From the NCBI RefSeq assembly GCF_014269035.2, contig NZ_JABWRP020000003.1:248001-312000 (forward strand): a DNA stretch of 64,000 nucleotides. The letters are read 5' to 3'. Origin of the DNA: Pseudomonas vlassakiae. Its GTDB lineage: Bacteria; Pseudomonadota; Gammaproteobacteria; Pseudomonadales; Pseudomonadaceae. The notes under the pieces are model-generated. The model made no database searches, had not been told where the DNA came from, and worked only from the letters and a program-made list of their open reading frames with translations. Position numbers and translations under genes: made by a program. This document shows positions 10,961 through 20,679 of this stretch, piece after piece. Each line of letters begins with the position of its first letter. Positions within the stretch are counted from its first letter, which is position 1.

Positions 10961-11683
10961 ATGAAACGTCCAAGTGGTCGCGCCGCCGATCAGCTCCGCT
11001 CGATCCGCATCACCCGCAACTACACCAAGCACGCCGAAGGGTCGGTACTGGTCGAGTTCGGTGACACCAAGGTCATCTGCACGGTCAGCGTCGAAAACGG
11101 CGTACCGCGCTTCCTCAAAGGCCAGGGCCAAGGCTGGCTGACCGCCGAGTACGGCATGCTGCCGCGCTCCACCGGCGAGCGTAACCAGCGCGAAGCCAGC
11201 CGTGGCAAGCAAGGTGGCCGAACCCTGGAAATCCAGCGTCTGATCGGCCGTTCGCTGCGTGCCGCACTGGACATGAGCAAACTCGGTGACATCACCCTGT
11301 ACATCGACTGCGACGTGATCCAGGCCGATGGCGGCACCCGCACCGCATCGATCACGGGCGCCATGGTCGCCCTCTGCGACGCCCTGGCCGTGATCAAGAA
11401 ACGCGGTGGCCTGAAGGCCGGCAACCCGCTCAAGCACATGATCGCCGCCGTATCGGTCGGCATGTACCAGGGCGAAGCGGTGCTTGACCTGGACTACCTG
11501 GAAGATTCCGCTGCAGAAACCGACCTCAACGTGGTCATGACCAGCGCCGGTGGTTTCATCGAAGTACAGGGCACCGCCGAAGGTGCACCGTTCCAGCCTG
11601 CAGACTTCAACGCCATGCTGGCGCTGGCGCAAAAGGGCATGAACGAAATCTTCGAACTGCAGCAGGCCGCGCTGGCCGACTGA
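10961..11683 (+). CDS. rph: Ribonuclease PH
   Basis: The product has 240 residues starting [13 protein letters not shown], the normal RNase PH start. It trims tRNA 3' ends phosphorolytically. Motifs seen: [37 protein letters not shown] (phosphate-binding Arg region) and [15 protein letters not shown]. The ring-forming hexamer is cytosolic. A more upstream in-frame start exists but has no family support. It is divergent from yicC, with about 200 bases between that should carry both promoters. Confidence 0.97.
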   Translation: MKRPSGRAADQLRSIRITRNYTKHAEGSVLVEFGDTKVICTVSVENGVPRFLKGQGQGWLTAEYGMLPRSTGERNQREASRGKQGGRTLEIQRLIGRSLRAALDMSKLGDITLYIDCDVIQADGGTRTASITGAMVALCDALAVIKKRGGLKAGNPLKHMIAAVSVGMYQGEAVLDLDYLEDSAAETDLNVVMTSAGGFIEVQGTAEGAPFQPADFNAMLALAQKGMNEIFELQQAALAD

Positions 11684-11707
11684 GCCTCGCCAAGGGAGGT
11701 GCGGAGC

Positions 11708-12076
11708 ATGAGCGATTCCGAACTGTCGGTCACTCCGCCCAATGCCGAGGTCCGGCAATGGGCGATGTTCTGTCACCTTTCCGCGCTGCTGGGCCTGGTC
11801 ATACCACTTGGGCACCTGCTCGGCCCGCTGGTGCTGTGGCACCTCAAGCGCGAGCAGGACCCTTTCATTGATGCACAGGGCAAGGAAGCGCTGAACTTTC
11901 AGATCAACGTGACCATTGCCGGGTTCGTGTGTACCGCGCTGATGTTCGTGGCCATCGGCATCGTGCTGTTCCCGGTGCTGATGCTGGCAGTGCTCATCCT
12001 GATCATCCTGGCGGCGGTCAGGGCCAATGAAGGCAAGGCGTATCGCTACCCCTTCATCTGGCGACCGATCCAATGA
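11708..12076 (+). CDS. DUF4870 small membrane protein
   Basis: The product has 122 residues from the ATG at 11708, chosen because GGGAGG lies eight bases upstream. The N-terminus is polar, followed by hydrophobic segments around residues 20-45 and 65-105 (CTALMFVAIGIVLFPVLML). FCHLSALLGLVIPLGHLLGP and QGKEALNFQINV are the signature of DUF4870/YqxA-like Tic20-type membrane proteins. The biochemical role is unknown. It lies 24 bases after rph and probably shares its transcript, ended by the hairpin that follows. Confidence 0.85.
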   Translation: MSDSELSVTPPNAEVRQWAMFCHLSALLGLVIPLGHLLGPLVLWHLKREQDPFIDAQGKEALNFQINVTIAGFVCTALMFVAIGIVLFPVLMLAVLILIILAAVRANEGKAYRYPFIWRPIQ

Positions 12077-12104
12077 AAAAGGGCCGCGTTTGCGGCCCTT
12101 TTCT
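12077..12104. terminator. Bidirectional terminator between the DUF4870 gene and crc
   Basis: AAAAGGGCCGC, loop GTTT, GCGGCCCTTTT: perfect 11-base arms with A/T tails on both sides, placed between convergent genes. Confidence 0.9.
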
Positions 12105-12883
12105 CAGATGGTCAACGTCCAGTCGTAGTCGACGATCAGCGGCGCATGTTGCGAGAAGCGCGGCTGACGCGGCAGCCGGGCGTTGCGCACGAAGCGGCGC
12201 AGGCCCGGGGTGAGGATCTGGTAGTCGAACCGGTAGCCCAGGTTGAGCATCTCGGCCTGCTCGTTGTCTGGCCACCAGCTGTACTGGTCGCCTTCACGGC
12301 TGACTTCACGCAAGGCATCGACATAGCCCATGTCGCCGGTGATCGCATCCATCCACGCCCGCTCTGGCGGCAGGAAGCCCGGCGACTGCTGGCTGTCACG
12401 CCAGTTCTTGATGTCGAGCTTCTGCTGCGCCACGTAGAACGAGCCGCAATAGATGTATTCGCGACGCTTGCGACGCTGCTTGTCCAGGTACTTGGCGAAG
12501 TCGTCCATCAACTTGAACTTCTGGTTCAAGTCTTCGTCGCCGTTCATGCCCGAAGGCAACAGCAGGCTGGCAATACTGACTTTGTCGAAATCTGCTTGCA
12601 GATAACGCCCGTAGCGGTCGGCTGTCTCGAAACCCAGGCCGGTGATGACTGCCTTGGGCTGCATGCGCGAGTAGAGTGCCACGCCACCTTGGGCGGGTAC
12701 CTCCGCGTCGCAGGCATAAAGGAAATAGCCATCGAGCTGGAAAGCTGGGTCGTCGAGTTCAAAGGCCGAGGCGCGGGTATCCTGAAGGCAGATGACGTCG
12801 GCATTCTGGGCTTGCAGCCAGCTGAGCAATCCACGCTCGGCCGCAGCCTGAATGCCATTCACGTTCACACTGATGATCCGCAT
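12104..12883 (-). CDS. crc: Catabolite repression control protein Crc
   Basis: The product has 259 residues from MRIISVNVNGIQAAAERG, the length and start of Pseudomonas Crc. It has the exonuclease III/EEP fold (VICLQDTRASAFELDD, GGVALYSRM, LRRFVRNARLPRQPRFS), but family knowledge says Crc acts not as a nuclease but with Hfq to block translation of catabolic mRNAs carrying A-rich target sites when preferred carbon sources are present. Its position divergent from pyrE is the standard Pseudomonas arrangement. Many catabolic genes in this window (polyamine, lysine, alanine) are plausible Crc/Hfq targets, though I did not verify target sites. Confidence 0.95.
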   Translation of the reverse strand: MRIISVNVNGIQAAAERGLLSWLQAQNADVICLQDTRASAFELDDPAFQLDGYFLYACDAEVPAQGGVALYSRMQPKAVITGLGFETADRYGRYLQADFDKVSIASLLLPSGMNGDEDLNQKFKLMDDFAKYLDKQRRKRREYIYCGSFYVAQQKLDIKNWRDSQQSPGFLPPERAWMDAITGDMGYVDALREVSREGDQYSWWPDNEQAEMLNLGYRFDYQILTPGLRRFVRNARLPRQPRFSQHAPLIVDYDWTLTI

Positions 12884-12963
12884 AAATGGCCCCAAAAATC
12901 TCGTGCGTGTATGATACCCGAGCTCAACCCATTTAGCTAAATCCGTGGTGTCCGGGACTTTAC

Positions 12964-13605
12964 ATGCAGCCGTATCAGCGCGACTTCATCCGTTTTGCCA
13001 TCGATCGCGGCGTGCTGCGCTTCGGTGAATTCACCCTGAAATCGGGGCGTACCAGCCCGTATTTCTTCAATGCCGGCCTGTTCAACAGCGGTTCCGCCCT
13101 TGCGCAACTGGGCCGTTGCTACGCGGCAGCCATCGTCGACAGCAAGATCCCGTTCGACGTGCTGTTCGGCCCAGCCTACAAGGGTATTCCCCTGGCGGCG
13201 GCCACCGCCGTGGCCCTGGCCGAGCAGCATCAGCTCGACGTGCCTTGGTGCTTCAACCGCAAGGAAGCCAAGGATCACGGCGAAGGCGGCAGCCTGGTCG
13301 GCGCGCCGCTGGCCGGTGACGTGCTGATCATCGACGATGTGATCACTGCCGGTACCGCCATCCGCGAAGTCATGCAGATCATCAACGCCCAGCAGGCCAA
13401 GGCCGCTGGCGTATTGATCGCGCTGAACCGTGAAGAGCGCGGCAATGGCGAGCTGTCGGCGATCCAGGAAGTGGAGCGCGACTTTGGTATCCCGGTGGTC
13501 AGCATCGTTTCGCTGACCCAGGTGCTGGAGTTCCTGGCGGACGACCCGCAGCTCAAGCAGCATCTGCCGGCTGTCGAGGCTTACCGGGCGCAATACGGGA
13601 TCTGA
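12964..13605 (+). CDS. pyrE: Orotate phosphoribosyltransferase
   Basis: The product has 213 residues. It joins orotate to PRPP to make OMP in pyrimidine synthesis. Seen: [42 protein letters not shown], and the PRPP-binding loop [14 protein letters not shown] at about residues 120-133. All key motifs are intact. It is divergent from crc with an 80-base gap and is followed by a strong terminator, so it is a single-gene unit. Confidence 0.97.
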   Translation: MQPYQRDFIRFAIDRGVLRFGEFTLKSGRTSPYFFNAGLFNSGSALAQLGRCYAAAIVDSKIPFDVLFGPAYKGIPLAAATAVALAEQHQLDVPWCFNRKEAKDHGEGGSLVGAPLAGDVLIIDDVITAGTAIREVMQIINAQQAKAAGVLIALNREERGNGELSAIQEVERDFGIPVVSIVSLTQVLEFLADDPQLKQHLPAVEAYRAQYGI

Positions 13606-13619
13606 TCCCCGCTCGGCAA

Positions 13620-13657
13620 TGAAAAAGGCGACCTTCCTGGAGGGTCGCCTTTTTTTG
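13620..13657. terminator. Strong terminator after pyrE
   Basis: AAAAAGGCGACC and GGTCGCCTTTTTTT form a 12-base stem with an A tract on one side and a T tract on the other, so it can stop both pyrE and the convergent lipoprotein operon. Confidence 0.92.
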
Positions 13658-13688
13658 TGCCGCTGCCCCGGCCCTTGGCCGGGGGGAC

Positions 13689-14348
13689 TCAGTCGGTGCC
13701 GTACCTGGGCGACCGCGGCCCGTAGAGAATGCCGCCATTGGCATACGGCGTCAGCAGCCGCGCGCTGGTCATGCCAGCAATCGGGTAGCCCGCATCATCC
13801 TGCACGCTGCTGATGATCTGGTTGACCGCGGCAGTGATCAGCATGCCGATGATGCCGCCCTGGTTTTGCTGGTTCTCCTGGCTGGAGGCCGTGGCAGTGC
13901 CGGTCCACAGGGTGGTGCCGGTCTTCAGGTCGACCAGCTTGGCGCTGGCGGTGACGATGGTCGCACTGCTCAGCACCATGTAACGGGTGCCGTAGTCGGA
14001 CACGGTTACGTATAGCCCGGCGTCGGCGCCGAAGATCTCGTGCAGCTTGGTGGTCGGCAGTTGATGGATGTCGGCCGGGGTGGTCAGACCGTTCTGGCGG
14101 AAGGTTTCGTCGACCAGCGCCACTGGCATCACGTAATAGCCGGCTTCGGCCAGCGGGTAGGTGACCTGCGACAGCATGCTGTAGGTCGCCTTGACGTCCG
14201 GTGAGTTGTTCAGCGGCGGCAGGATCAGGATCGACTTCGGCCGGCTCTGCTTGTACGCCGAGTAATCGATGGTCTTGCGCTCGGCGCAACCGGCGAACAG
14301 GGCCAGCATGCAGGCGCCGACCAGCAGTTGGGTGAGGCGCTTGATCAT
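13689..14348 (-). CDS. DUF799 (GNA1162-type) lipoprotein
   Basis: The product has 219 residues. The signal MIKRLTQLLVGACMLALFAGC ends in the lipobox FAGC with Cys21 lipidated. The mature part has PKSILILPPLNNSPDVKATY, QLPTTKLHEIFGADAGLYVTV and SSATIVTASAKLVDLKTGT, features of DUF799, the family of meningococcal GNA1162. Its ATG overlaps the stop of the upstream DUF4810 gene by four bases (ATGA), so the two are translationally coupled. The three-gene operon (CsgG-like, DUF4810, DUF799) looks like a lipoprotein complex at the outer membrane with a fold related to the TolB N-domain; its job is not established. Confidence 0.88.
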   Translation of the reverse strand: MIKRLTQLLVGACMLALFAGCAERKTIDYSAYKQSRPKSILILPPLNNSPDVKATYSMLSQVTYPLAEAGYYVMPVALVDETFRQNGLTTPADIHQLPTTKLHEIFGADAGLYVTVSDYGTRYMVLSSATIVTASAKLVDLKTGTTLWTGTATASSQENQQNQGGIIGMLITAAVNQIISSVQDDAGYPIAGMTSARLLTPYANGGILYGPRSPRYGTD

Positions 14349-14713
14349 TGCTGGGTCCCTTTGCTGGCGTTGCTCATCAGGAAGTCCATGTAGGCAGCCG
14401 ATTCCGGGAACAGGGCCTTCTCGGTGCGGAACTGCTGGATCATCTGGTCATCCTTGCCGAGGCTTGAGTACAGCAGGCCGAGCTGTGCGTGGTAGCCCGG
14501 CGGCACGGCGCCATTCTTGGCCTTGATTTTCTCCAGGTCGCGCTCTAGGGCGATGACCTGTTCTTCTTTCGCGTCGCCTTTGAGGTAGCCGTACACCTGG
14601 GGCTGGTAGCTTTCCCACTGGTACAGGGTCTTCGGGCCGCTGCAGCCGGCCAGCAGCAAGCCGCCCAGCACGAGGCCCGCGCCGCTGCGCAAGGCCGGGA
14701 GGGTAATAGTCAT
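14345..14713 (-). CDS. DUF4810 lipoprotein
   Basis: The product has 122 residues with the signal ending in LLLAGC (Cys24). The mature part starts SGPKTLYQWESYQPQVYGYL, the conserved start of DUF4810, and has a helical, TPR-like stretch (EEQVIALERDLEKIKAKN, PPGYHAQLGLLYSSLGKDDQ). It is the middle gene of the lipoprotein operon, 27 bases after the CsgG-like gene and overlapping the DUF799 gene. It may be a scaffold for the other two; that is inference. Confidence 0.87.
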   Translation of the reverse strand: MTITLPALRSGAGLVLGGLLLAGCSGPKTLYQWESYQPQVYGYLKGDAKEEQVIALERDLEKIKAKNGAVPPGYHAQLGLLYSSLGKDDQMIQQFRTEKALFPESAAYMDFLMSNASKGTQQ

Positions 14714-14740
14714 TGAGGTGTCCTTCCTGGGAAAAGTCGG

Positions 14741-15421
14741 TTACTGCGCCTTGGGGTTCCACTGACCGCTTTCGACGGCGTTGACCAGCTTGTTCACGGC
14801 TTCGCGCATGGCCAGGTCGAGAACCTTGCCGTTGAGCGTCGAGTCGTAGCTGGCGGTGCCGCCGAAACCGATGACCTCGCGATTGGACAAAGCGTATTCA
14901 CCGGCGCCCTGGCTCGAGTAGACCACCTCCGATGTGCTGATGTTGACGATGTTCAGCGCCACCTTGGCGTAGGCGATCTGGGTCTTGCCGCGGCCGAGAA
15001 TGCCGAACAGCTGGTGGTCGCCGACTTCCTTGCGGCCGAATTCGGTGACGTCGCCGGTCACCACGAAATCGGCGCCTTTCAGGCGCTGGGCCTGGCCCTT
15101 GATCGCCGCTTCCTGCTGGATCTCGCTCATGTTGTCTCGGTCGAGTACGTTGAAGCGGTTAGTCTGCTGCAGGTGGGTGATCAGGATGGTCTTGGCCTGG
15201 CCACCGAGGCGGTCGACCCCATCGGAGAAGATGCCGCGCATGTAGCTGGAACGGTTGTCGAACTTGCCCACGGCAATCGGCGCACGCACACCGCTGTAGG
15301 GGCGGCTGACGCTTTCGACCTGCTGCACGGCAACAGCAGTGGACGTTTCGGTGGCACAGCCGGCAATGGACCCGACAGCCAGGGCGGCTGCCAGCACGAG
15401 TCCTTGTGATGCGTATTTCAC
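14741..15421 (-). CDS. CsgG/HfaB-like lipoprotein
   Basis: The product has 226 residues from a GTG start at 15421 that has GGAG eight bases upstream. The signal VKYASQGLVLAAALAVGSIAGC gives lipidated Cys22. The mature part has APIAVGKFDNRSSYMRGIFSD, ILITHLQQTNRFNVLDRDN and GADFVVTGDVTEFGRKE, the CsgG-type nucleotide-like fold seen in the outer-membrane curli secretion channel and in LpoB-like proteins. It lacks the long transmembrane insertion needed to build a curli pore as far as I can see, so a curli role is unlikely. First gene of a three-lipoprotein operon. Confidence 0.87.
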   Translation of the reverse strand: MKYASQGLVLAAALAVGSIAGCATETSTAVAVQQVESVSRPYSGVRAPIAVGKFDNRSSYMRGIFSDGVDRLGGQAKTILITHLQQTNRFNVLDRDNMSEIQQEAAIKGQAQRLKGADFVVTGDVTEFGRKEVGDHQLFGILGRGKTQIAYAKVALNIVNISTSEVVYSSQGAGEYALSNREVIGFGGTASYDSTLNGKVLDLAMREAVNKLVNAVESGQWNPKAQ

Positions 15422-15559
15422 GCGTGTACTCCAGATGAATAGTGGCAATTTGCAATGATCTGCCACGTTGTCTCGGCTGCCGGTCGGAAATCTTGAGGTG
15501 TAAACGCGAAGATGACAGGCCGTCAGCCATCCATCTGCCTGTGCCGCGATGAATGCAGA

Positions 15560-15616
15560 GCGGGGCAAGCCCACCCCCACGCGCCATCTGGCAGCATGGG
15601 GGCCGGCTTGCCCCGC
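15560..15616. repeat. Inverted repeat between the lipoprotein operon and argB
   Basis: GCGGGGCAAGC at the left and GCTTGCCCCGC at the right form perfect 11-base arms around a 35-base loop that itself contains CCCCCACG/CATGGGGG complementarity. It resembles a REP-related element. No T tract follows, so termination is uncertain. Confidence 0.7.
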
Positions 15617-15633
15617 CCGGTATTACAGAAGCT

Positions 15634-16569
<936 letters not shown>

Positions 16570-17970
16570 TCAGAACGGCAGTTGCAACTCAGGGGCTACC
16601 CGCAGCAACTGGGCACGGAAAACATCCTTGATACGTTGCAACTCGGCGGCGCTTTCAGCCTCGAAACGCAGCACCAGCACCGGCGTGGTGTTGGATGCGC
16701 GGACCAGGCCCCAGCCGCTGGCGTAGTCGACCCGCACACCGTCGATGGTGGTCAGGTTGGCTTCGCCCCAGTCGGCGTCGCGTTGCAGTGCATCAATGAT
16801 GCTGAATTTACCCTCGTCGGTCACATCAATATTGATTTCCGGCGTGGAAATATCGTTCGGGAAGGCAGCGAACAGCGCTTCGGCGCTCTGCGAGGCCTTG
16901 CTGAGGATCTCCAGCAGGCGCGCGGCGCTGTAGATGCCGTCGTCGAAACCGTACCAACGCTCCTTGATGAAGATGTGCCCGCTCATCTCGCCGGCCAGCA
17001 GCGAGCCGGTCTGTTTCATCTTCTTCTTGATCAGCGAGTGGCCGGTCTTCCACATCAGGGCGCGGCCACCGTGCTGTTCGATCAGCGGGGTCAGGCGGCG
17101 GGTGCATTTGACGTCGAAGATGATCTCGGCACCTGGGTTGCGTTCCAGCACGTCCAGGGCGAACAGCATCAGCAGGCGATCGGGGTAGACGATATTGCCG
17201 GTATTGGTCACCACGCCCACGCGGTCGCCGTCGCCGTCGAAGGCCAGGCCAATGTCGGCACCGGTTTCCTTGACCTTGGCGATCAGGTCTTCGAGGTTTT
17301 CCGGCTTGCCCGGGTCCGGGTGGTGGTTGGGGAAGTTGCCGTCCACCTCACAGAACAGCGGGATGACCTCGCAGCCCAGGGCCTCGATCAGCTGCGGCGC
17401 CACCACGCCGGCGGCGCCGTTGCCGCAGTCGACCACGACCTTGAGCTTCTTCGCCAGCTTCACGTCGTCGACGATCTGCTGGAAGTAGCGATCGAGGATC
17501 TCGACCTTCTGCACGCTGCCTTCGCCGCGTGGCACGTCGTTGGTCTTCAGGCGGGTCAGCAGGGCCTGGATCTGCTCGTTGGCCAGCGTGTCGCCAGCGA
17601 TGACGATCTTGAAGCCGTTGTAGTCCGACGGGTTGTGGCTACCGGTGAGCATCACGCCCGATTTGCCGGCCAGCACGTTGGCGGCGTAGTACAGGGCTGG
17701 GGTCGGCACCAGGCCGACGTCGCTGACCTGGCAACCGGCATCGACCAGGCCTTTGATCAGCTGTTCGACCAGCATCGGGCCGGACAGGCGGCCATCGCGG
17801 CCAACGGAAATCTGCGGTTCGCCCTGGGCAATGGTCTGGGCGCCGATGGCGCGGCCGATCCAGTAGGCGGTTTCGCCGTGCAGGGTCTTGCCGACCACGC
17901 CACGGATGTCATAAGCGCGGAAAATGCTGTCTGGCAGTGCGGCGGGTGCCAGGTGGGCCATGTCGTTCAT
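16570..17970 (-). CDS. algC: Phosphomannomutase/phosphoglucomutase AlgC
   Basis: The product has 466 residues from MNDMAHLAPAALPDSIFRAYDIRG; this ATG has GGAG nine bases upstream, while the ATG five codons earlier does not. Motifs of the alpha-D-phosphohexomutase family: GVMLTGSHNPSDYNG with the phosphorylated Ser, the metal loop AFDGDGDRVG, the sugar loop GEMSGHIFIKER, and the phosphate loop RASNTTPVLVLRFEA. It interconverts mannose-6-P/mannose-1-P and glucose-6-P/glucose-1-P, feeding alginate, LPS and rhamnolipid precursors. Part of the coaBC-dut-algC-argB series. Confidence 0.95.
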   Translation of the reverse strand: MNDMAHLAPAALPDSIFRAYDIRGVVGKTLHGETAYWIGRAIGAQTIAQGEPQISVGRDGRLSGPMLVEQLIKGLVDAGCQVSDVGLVPTPALYYAANVLAGKSGVMLTGSHNPSDYNGFKIVIAGDTLANEQIQALLTRLKTNDVPRGEGSVQKVEILDRYFQQIVDDVKLAKKLKVVVDCGNGAAGVVAPQLIEALGCEVIPLFCEVDGNFPNHHPDPGKPENLEDLIAKVKETGADIGLAFDGDGDRVGVVTNTGNIVYPDRLLMLFALDVLERNPGAEIIFDVKCTRRLTPLIEQHGGRALMWKTGHSLIKKKMKQTGSLLAGEMSGHIFIKERWYGFDDGIYSAARLLEILSKASQSAEALFAAFPNDISTPEINIDVTDEGKFSIIDALQRDADWGEANLTTIDGVRVDYASGWGLVRASNTTPVLVLRFEAESAAELQRIKDVFRAQLLRVAPELQLPF

Positions 17971-18081
17971 CTCGGGAAACTCCATTAGTCAGAGGCTTTC
18001 TGGGCAGGCGCAAACTGAACGCTTGGACGATGGATTCGCCAGAGAGTTCGCCATCCTTGGCCTGAACGGTCGTTGCTTGGC

Positions 18082-18537
18082 TCAGTGGCTACCGGAATGG
18101 CCGAAGCCGCCTGCGCCACGCTGGCTCTCGTCGAAGCGCTCGACGATGTCGAAATGCGCTTGTACCACAGGAACCAGGACAAGCTGTGCAATGCGCTCGC
18201 CGACAGCGATGGTGAACGGCGTGTTGCCACGGTTCCAGCACGACACCATCAGCTCGCCCTGGTAGTCCGAGTCGATCAGGCCGACCAGGTTGCCGAGCAC
18301 GATGCCGTGTTTATGGCCCAGGCCCGAGCGGGGCAGGATCATGGCCGCCAGGCCCGGGTCGCCGATGTAGATCGACAGGCCGGTCGGGATCAGCACGGTT
18401 TGGCCCGGCTCGAGGACCGTGTCCTCTTTCAGCAAGGCGCGCAGGTCGAGGCCGGCGGAACCTGGGGTAGCGTATTGCGGCAGCGGGAATTCGCTGCCCA
18501 GGCGTGGGTCGAGGATCTTGGCTTGAAGAGCGTGCAT
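18082..18537 (-). CDS. dut: Deoxyuridine 5'-triphosphate nucleotidohydrolase
   Basis: The product has 151 residues. It cleaves dUTP to dUMP and pyrophosphate. The trimeric dUTPase motifs are all present: [49 protein letters not shown] and the C-terminal [10 protein letters not shown] arm. It begins five bases after the coaBC stop, so the two are coupled. Confidence 0.97.
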   Translation of the reverse strand: MHALQAKILDPRLGSEFPLPQYATPGSAGLDLRALLKEDTVLEPGQTVLIPTGLSIYIGDPGLAAMILPRSGLGHKHGIVLGNLVGLIDSDYQGELMVSCWNRGNTPFTIAVGERIAQLVLVPVVQAHFDIVERFDESQRGAGGFGHSGSH

Positions 18538-18542
18538 GTAAC

Positions 18543-19754
18543 TTATTGAACCTGATTGAGCCGTTCGGCGATGAACGCGACCAGTTGCCGGGCGATCTTG
18601 CCTTTGCTGGTCTGCGCGAAGAGGGTCTGATGCTGCTGGCGGTCGATCACGGTCAGGGCGTTCTCCTCGCTGTTGAAGCCGATGCTGGGGTTGGCCACAT
18701 CATTGGCGACGATCAGGTCGAGGTTCTTGTCCTTGAGCTTGCGCGTGGCGTAATCGAGCAAGTGTTCGGTCTCGGCGGCGAAGCCGACGCTGAACGGGCG
18801 GTCGGCGCGGCCAGCGAGGGTGGCAAGGATATCGGGATTGCGCACCATCTGCAGCAGCATGCCGTCGCCGGTCGTAGGATCTTTCTTGAGCTTTTGCGGG
18901 GCGACTACTTCTGGACGGTAGTCCGCGACTGCTGCGGAAGCGATGAACAGGTCGCACGGCATGGCCGCTTCACAGGCCGCAAGCATGTCCCGTGCGCTGA
19001 CCACGTCGATACGCTGCACGCGGTCGGGGGTCTGCAGGTGCACAGGGCCCGTAACGAGGGTCACCCGAGCACCGGCTTCGGCGGCCGCCTCGGCCAGGGC
19101 GAAGCCCATCTTGCCAGAGCTATGATTGGTGATGTAGCGCACCGGGTCGATGTTTTCCTGGGTCGGGCCGGCGGTAATCAGCACGTGTTTGCCGGTCAGC
19201 GCCTGGCGCTTGAAGCTTTCGGCGGCGCACCAGGCCAGGTCGGTGGCTTCGAGCATGCGGCCCAGGCCCACGTCGCCACAGGCCTGGCTGCCGGAGGCCG
19301 GGCCGAACACCTGGATACCGCGGCTCTTGAGCAGGTCGAGGTTGGCCTGGGTGGCCGGGTCGCGCCACATCGCCTGGTTCATCGCTGGGGCCACGGCCAC
19401 GGTGGCGTCGGTCGCCAGCACCAGGGTGGTCAGCAGGTCGTCGGCCATGCCTTGGGCCAGGCGCGCCATGAGGTCGGCAGTGGCCGGGGCAATCAGTACC
19501 AGGTCGGCCCATTTGGCCAGTTCGATGTGGCCCATGGCCGCTTCGGCGGCAGGGTCGAGCAGATCCATGTGCACCGGGTGGCCGGACAGCGCCTGCAGGG
19601 TCAGCGGGGTGATGAATTCGGCACCACCACGGGTCATGACGACGCGCACCTGCGCGCCGTGCTCCAGGAGTCGGCGAATCAGTTCGGCACTTTTGTAGGC
19701 GGCAATGCCACCTCCGACGCCGAGAACGATGCGCTTGCGATACAGCCGCTGCAT
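18543..19754 (-). CDS. coaBC: Bifunctional phosphopantothenoylcysteine decarboxylase/synthetase
   Basis: The product has 403 residues from [25 protein letters not shown]; upstream in-frame starts add 30 residues without family support. The N-terminal half is the FMN-dependent CoaC decarboxylase (active-site His in [11 protein letters not shown], then APAMNQAMW and [13 protein letters not shown] with the conserved Cys). The C-terminal half is the CoaB synthetase ([26 protein letters not shown] and [11 protein letters not shown]). It carries out two steps of coenzyme A synthesis. It is divergent from radC. Confidence 0.96.
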   Translation of the reverse strand: MQRLYRKRIVLGVGGGIAAYKSAELIRRLLEHGAQVRVVMTRGGAEFITPLTLQALSGHPVHMDLLDPAAEAAMGHIELAKWADLVLIAPATADLMARLAQGMADDLLTTLVLATDATVAVAPAMNQAMWRDPATQANLDLLKSRGIQVFGPASGSQACGDVGLGRMLEATDLAWCAAESFKRQALTGKHVLITAGPTQENIDPVRYITNHSSGKMGFALAEAAAEAGARVTLVTGPVHLQTPDRVQRIDVVSARDMLAACEAAMPCDLFIASAAVADYRPEVVAPQKLKKDPTTGDGMLLQMVRNPDILATLAGRADRPFSVGFAAETEHLLDYATRKLKDKNLDLIVANDVANPSIGFNSEENALTVIDRQQHQTLFAQTSKGKIARQLVAFIAERLNQVQ

Positions 19755-19882
19755 AGGCTTGCCTTTTTCCAGTGAGAGCGGGCGGCGACGTTTGAACATG
19801 CCTGCGGCAGAACGTCGCATGTACGAGGCGAAATAGATTAACACAGGGCCGAAACGGGCCGCAGCACGGGTAGGGAGCGGGA

Positions 19883-20563
19883 ATGAATATCAGGGAATGG
19901 CCGTCAGAAGAGCGGCCGAGGGAGAAGTTGTTGCAGCGTGGGGCCGGGAGCTTGACCGATGCGGAATTGCTTGCCGTATTTCTCGGCTCTGGCGTGCGCG
20001 GGTGCAATGTCGTGGAGTTGGCGCGACGGTTGTTGGTGAAGTTCGGTGGCTTGCGGCAGTTGCTGGAAGCCGAGCGGGACGCCTTTGTCGGCGAACTCGG
20101 CCTGGGGCCGGTGCGGTACGGCCAATTGCAGGCATTGCTGGAGATTGGGCGCAGGCACCTTGCCACGACCATTGAGCGAGAGTCGGCAATGGACAGCCCG
20201 GCGGCAGTGCGACGCTATCTGAAATCCATGCTGAGGCATGAGGTGAGCGAGGTGTTCGGCTGCCTGTTTCTGGATTCCAAGCACCGGCCATTGGCGTTCG
20301 AGATCCTGTTCAGGGGCACGATAGACCGGGCGAGCGTCTATCCGCGAGAAGTGGTACGTCGGGCGCTGCAACACAATGCGGCGGCGCTGATCCTGTGCCA
20401 TAACCATCCCTCGGGCAACTGCGAGCCTAGCCAGGATGATCTGCACCTGACACTGTCGCTGAAGCGGGGGTTGGGGTTGATTGATGTGCGGGTGCTGGAT
20501 CACATCATCATTGGCGACGGGGAGCCGTTGTCGATGGTCGAGCATGGGTGGATTGTGGCTTAG
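19883..20563 (+). CDS. radC: RadC family (JAB1/MPN) protein
   Basis: The product has 226 residues. N-terminal helix-hairpin-helix region ([14 protein letters not shown], residues about 22-35) and a C-terminal JAB1/MPN metallo-domain with the JAMM ligands in [17 protein letters not shown]. This family was once linked to DNA repair but its biochemical role remains unclear. The ATG at 19883 follows GGGAGCGGG. It is divergent from coaBC, as is usual in Pseudomonas. Confidence 0.95.
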   Translation: MNIREWPSEERPREKLLQRGAGSLTDAELLAVFLGSGVRGCNVVELARRLLVKFGGLRQLLEAERDAFVGELGLGPVRYGQLQALLEIGRRHLATTIERESAMDSPAAVRRYLKSMLRHEVSEVFGCLFLDSKHRPLAFEILFRGTIDRASVYPREVVRRALQHNAAALILCHNHPSGNCEPSQDDLHLTLSLKRGLGLIDVRVLDHIIIGDGEPLSMVEHGWIVA

Positions 20564-20611
20564 GCGGGGTAATACGGTCAGGGCTGCAAGGCGCCTGTCT
20601 TGAGGGGTTTG

Positions 20612-20650
20612 GCGCCTGTGAGATCGAGCGGCGCTCGATCTCACAGGCGC
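20612..20650. repeat. Perfect 18-base stem palindrome between radC and the binding-protein gene
   Basis: GCGCCTGTGAGATCGAGC, loop GGC, GCTCGATCTCACAGGCGC: no mismatch in 18 pairs. It lies between two convergent genes. There is no T tract, so it may be a REP-class element as much as a terminator. Confidence 0.85.
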
Positions 20651-20679
20651 AAAATCTTTCAAGGCGGGCCCCAAAAAAC

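Noticed and set aside
12104..12883. Exonuclease III (xthA)
   Set aside because: The fold is the same, but length, start, and the divergent pyrE neighbour identify Crc.
14741..15421. Curli secretion operon
   Set aside because: Only the CsgG-like fold is present; no CsgA/B/E/F genes are nearby and partners are DUF799/DUF4810.
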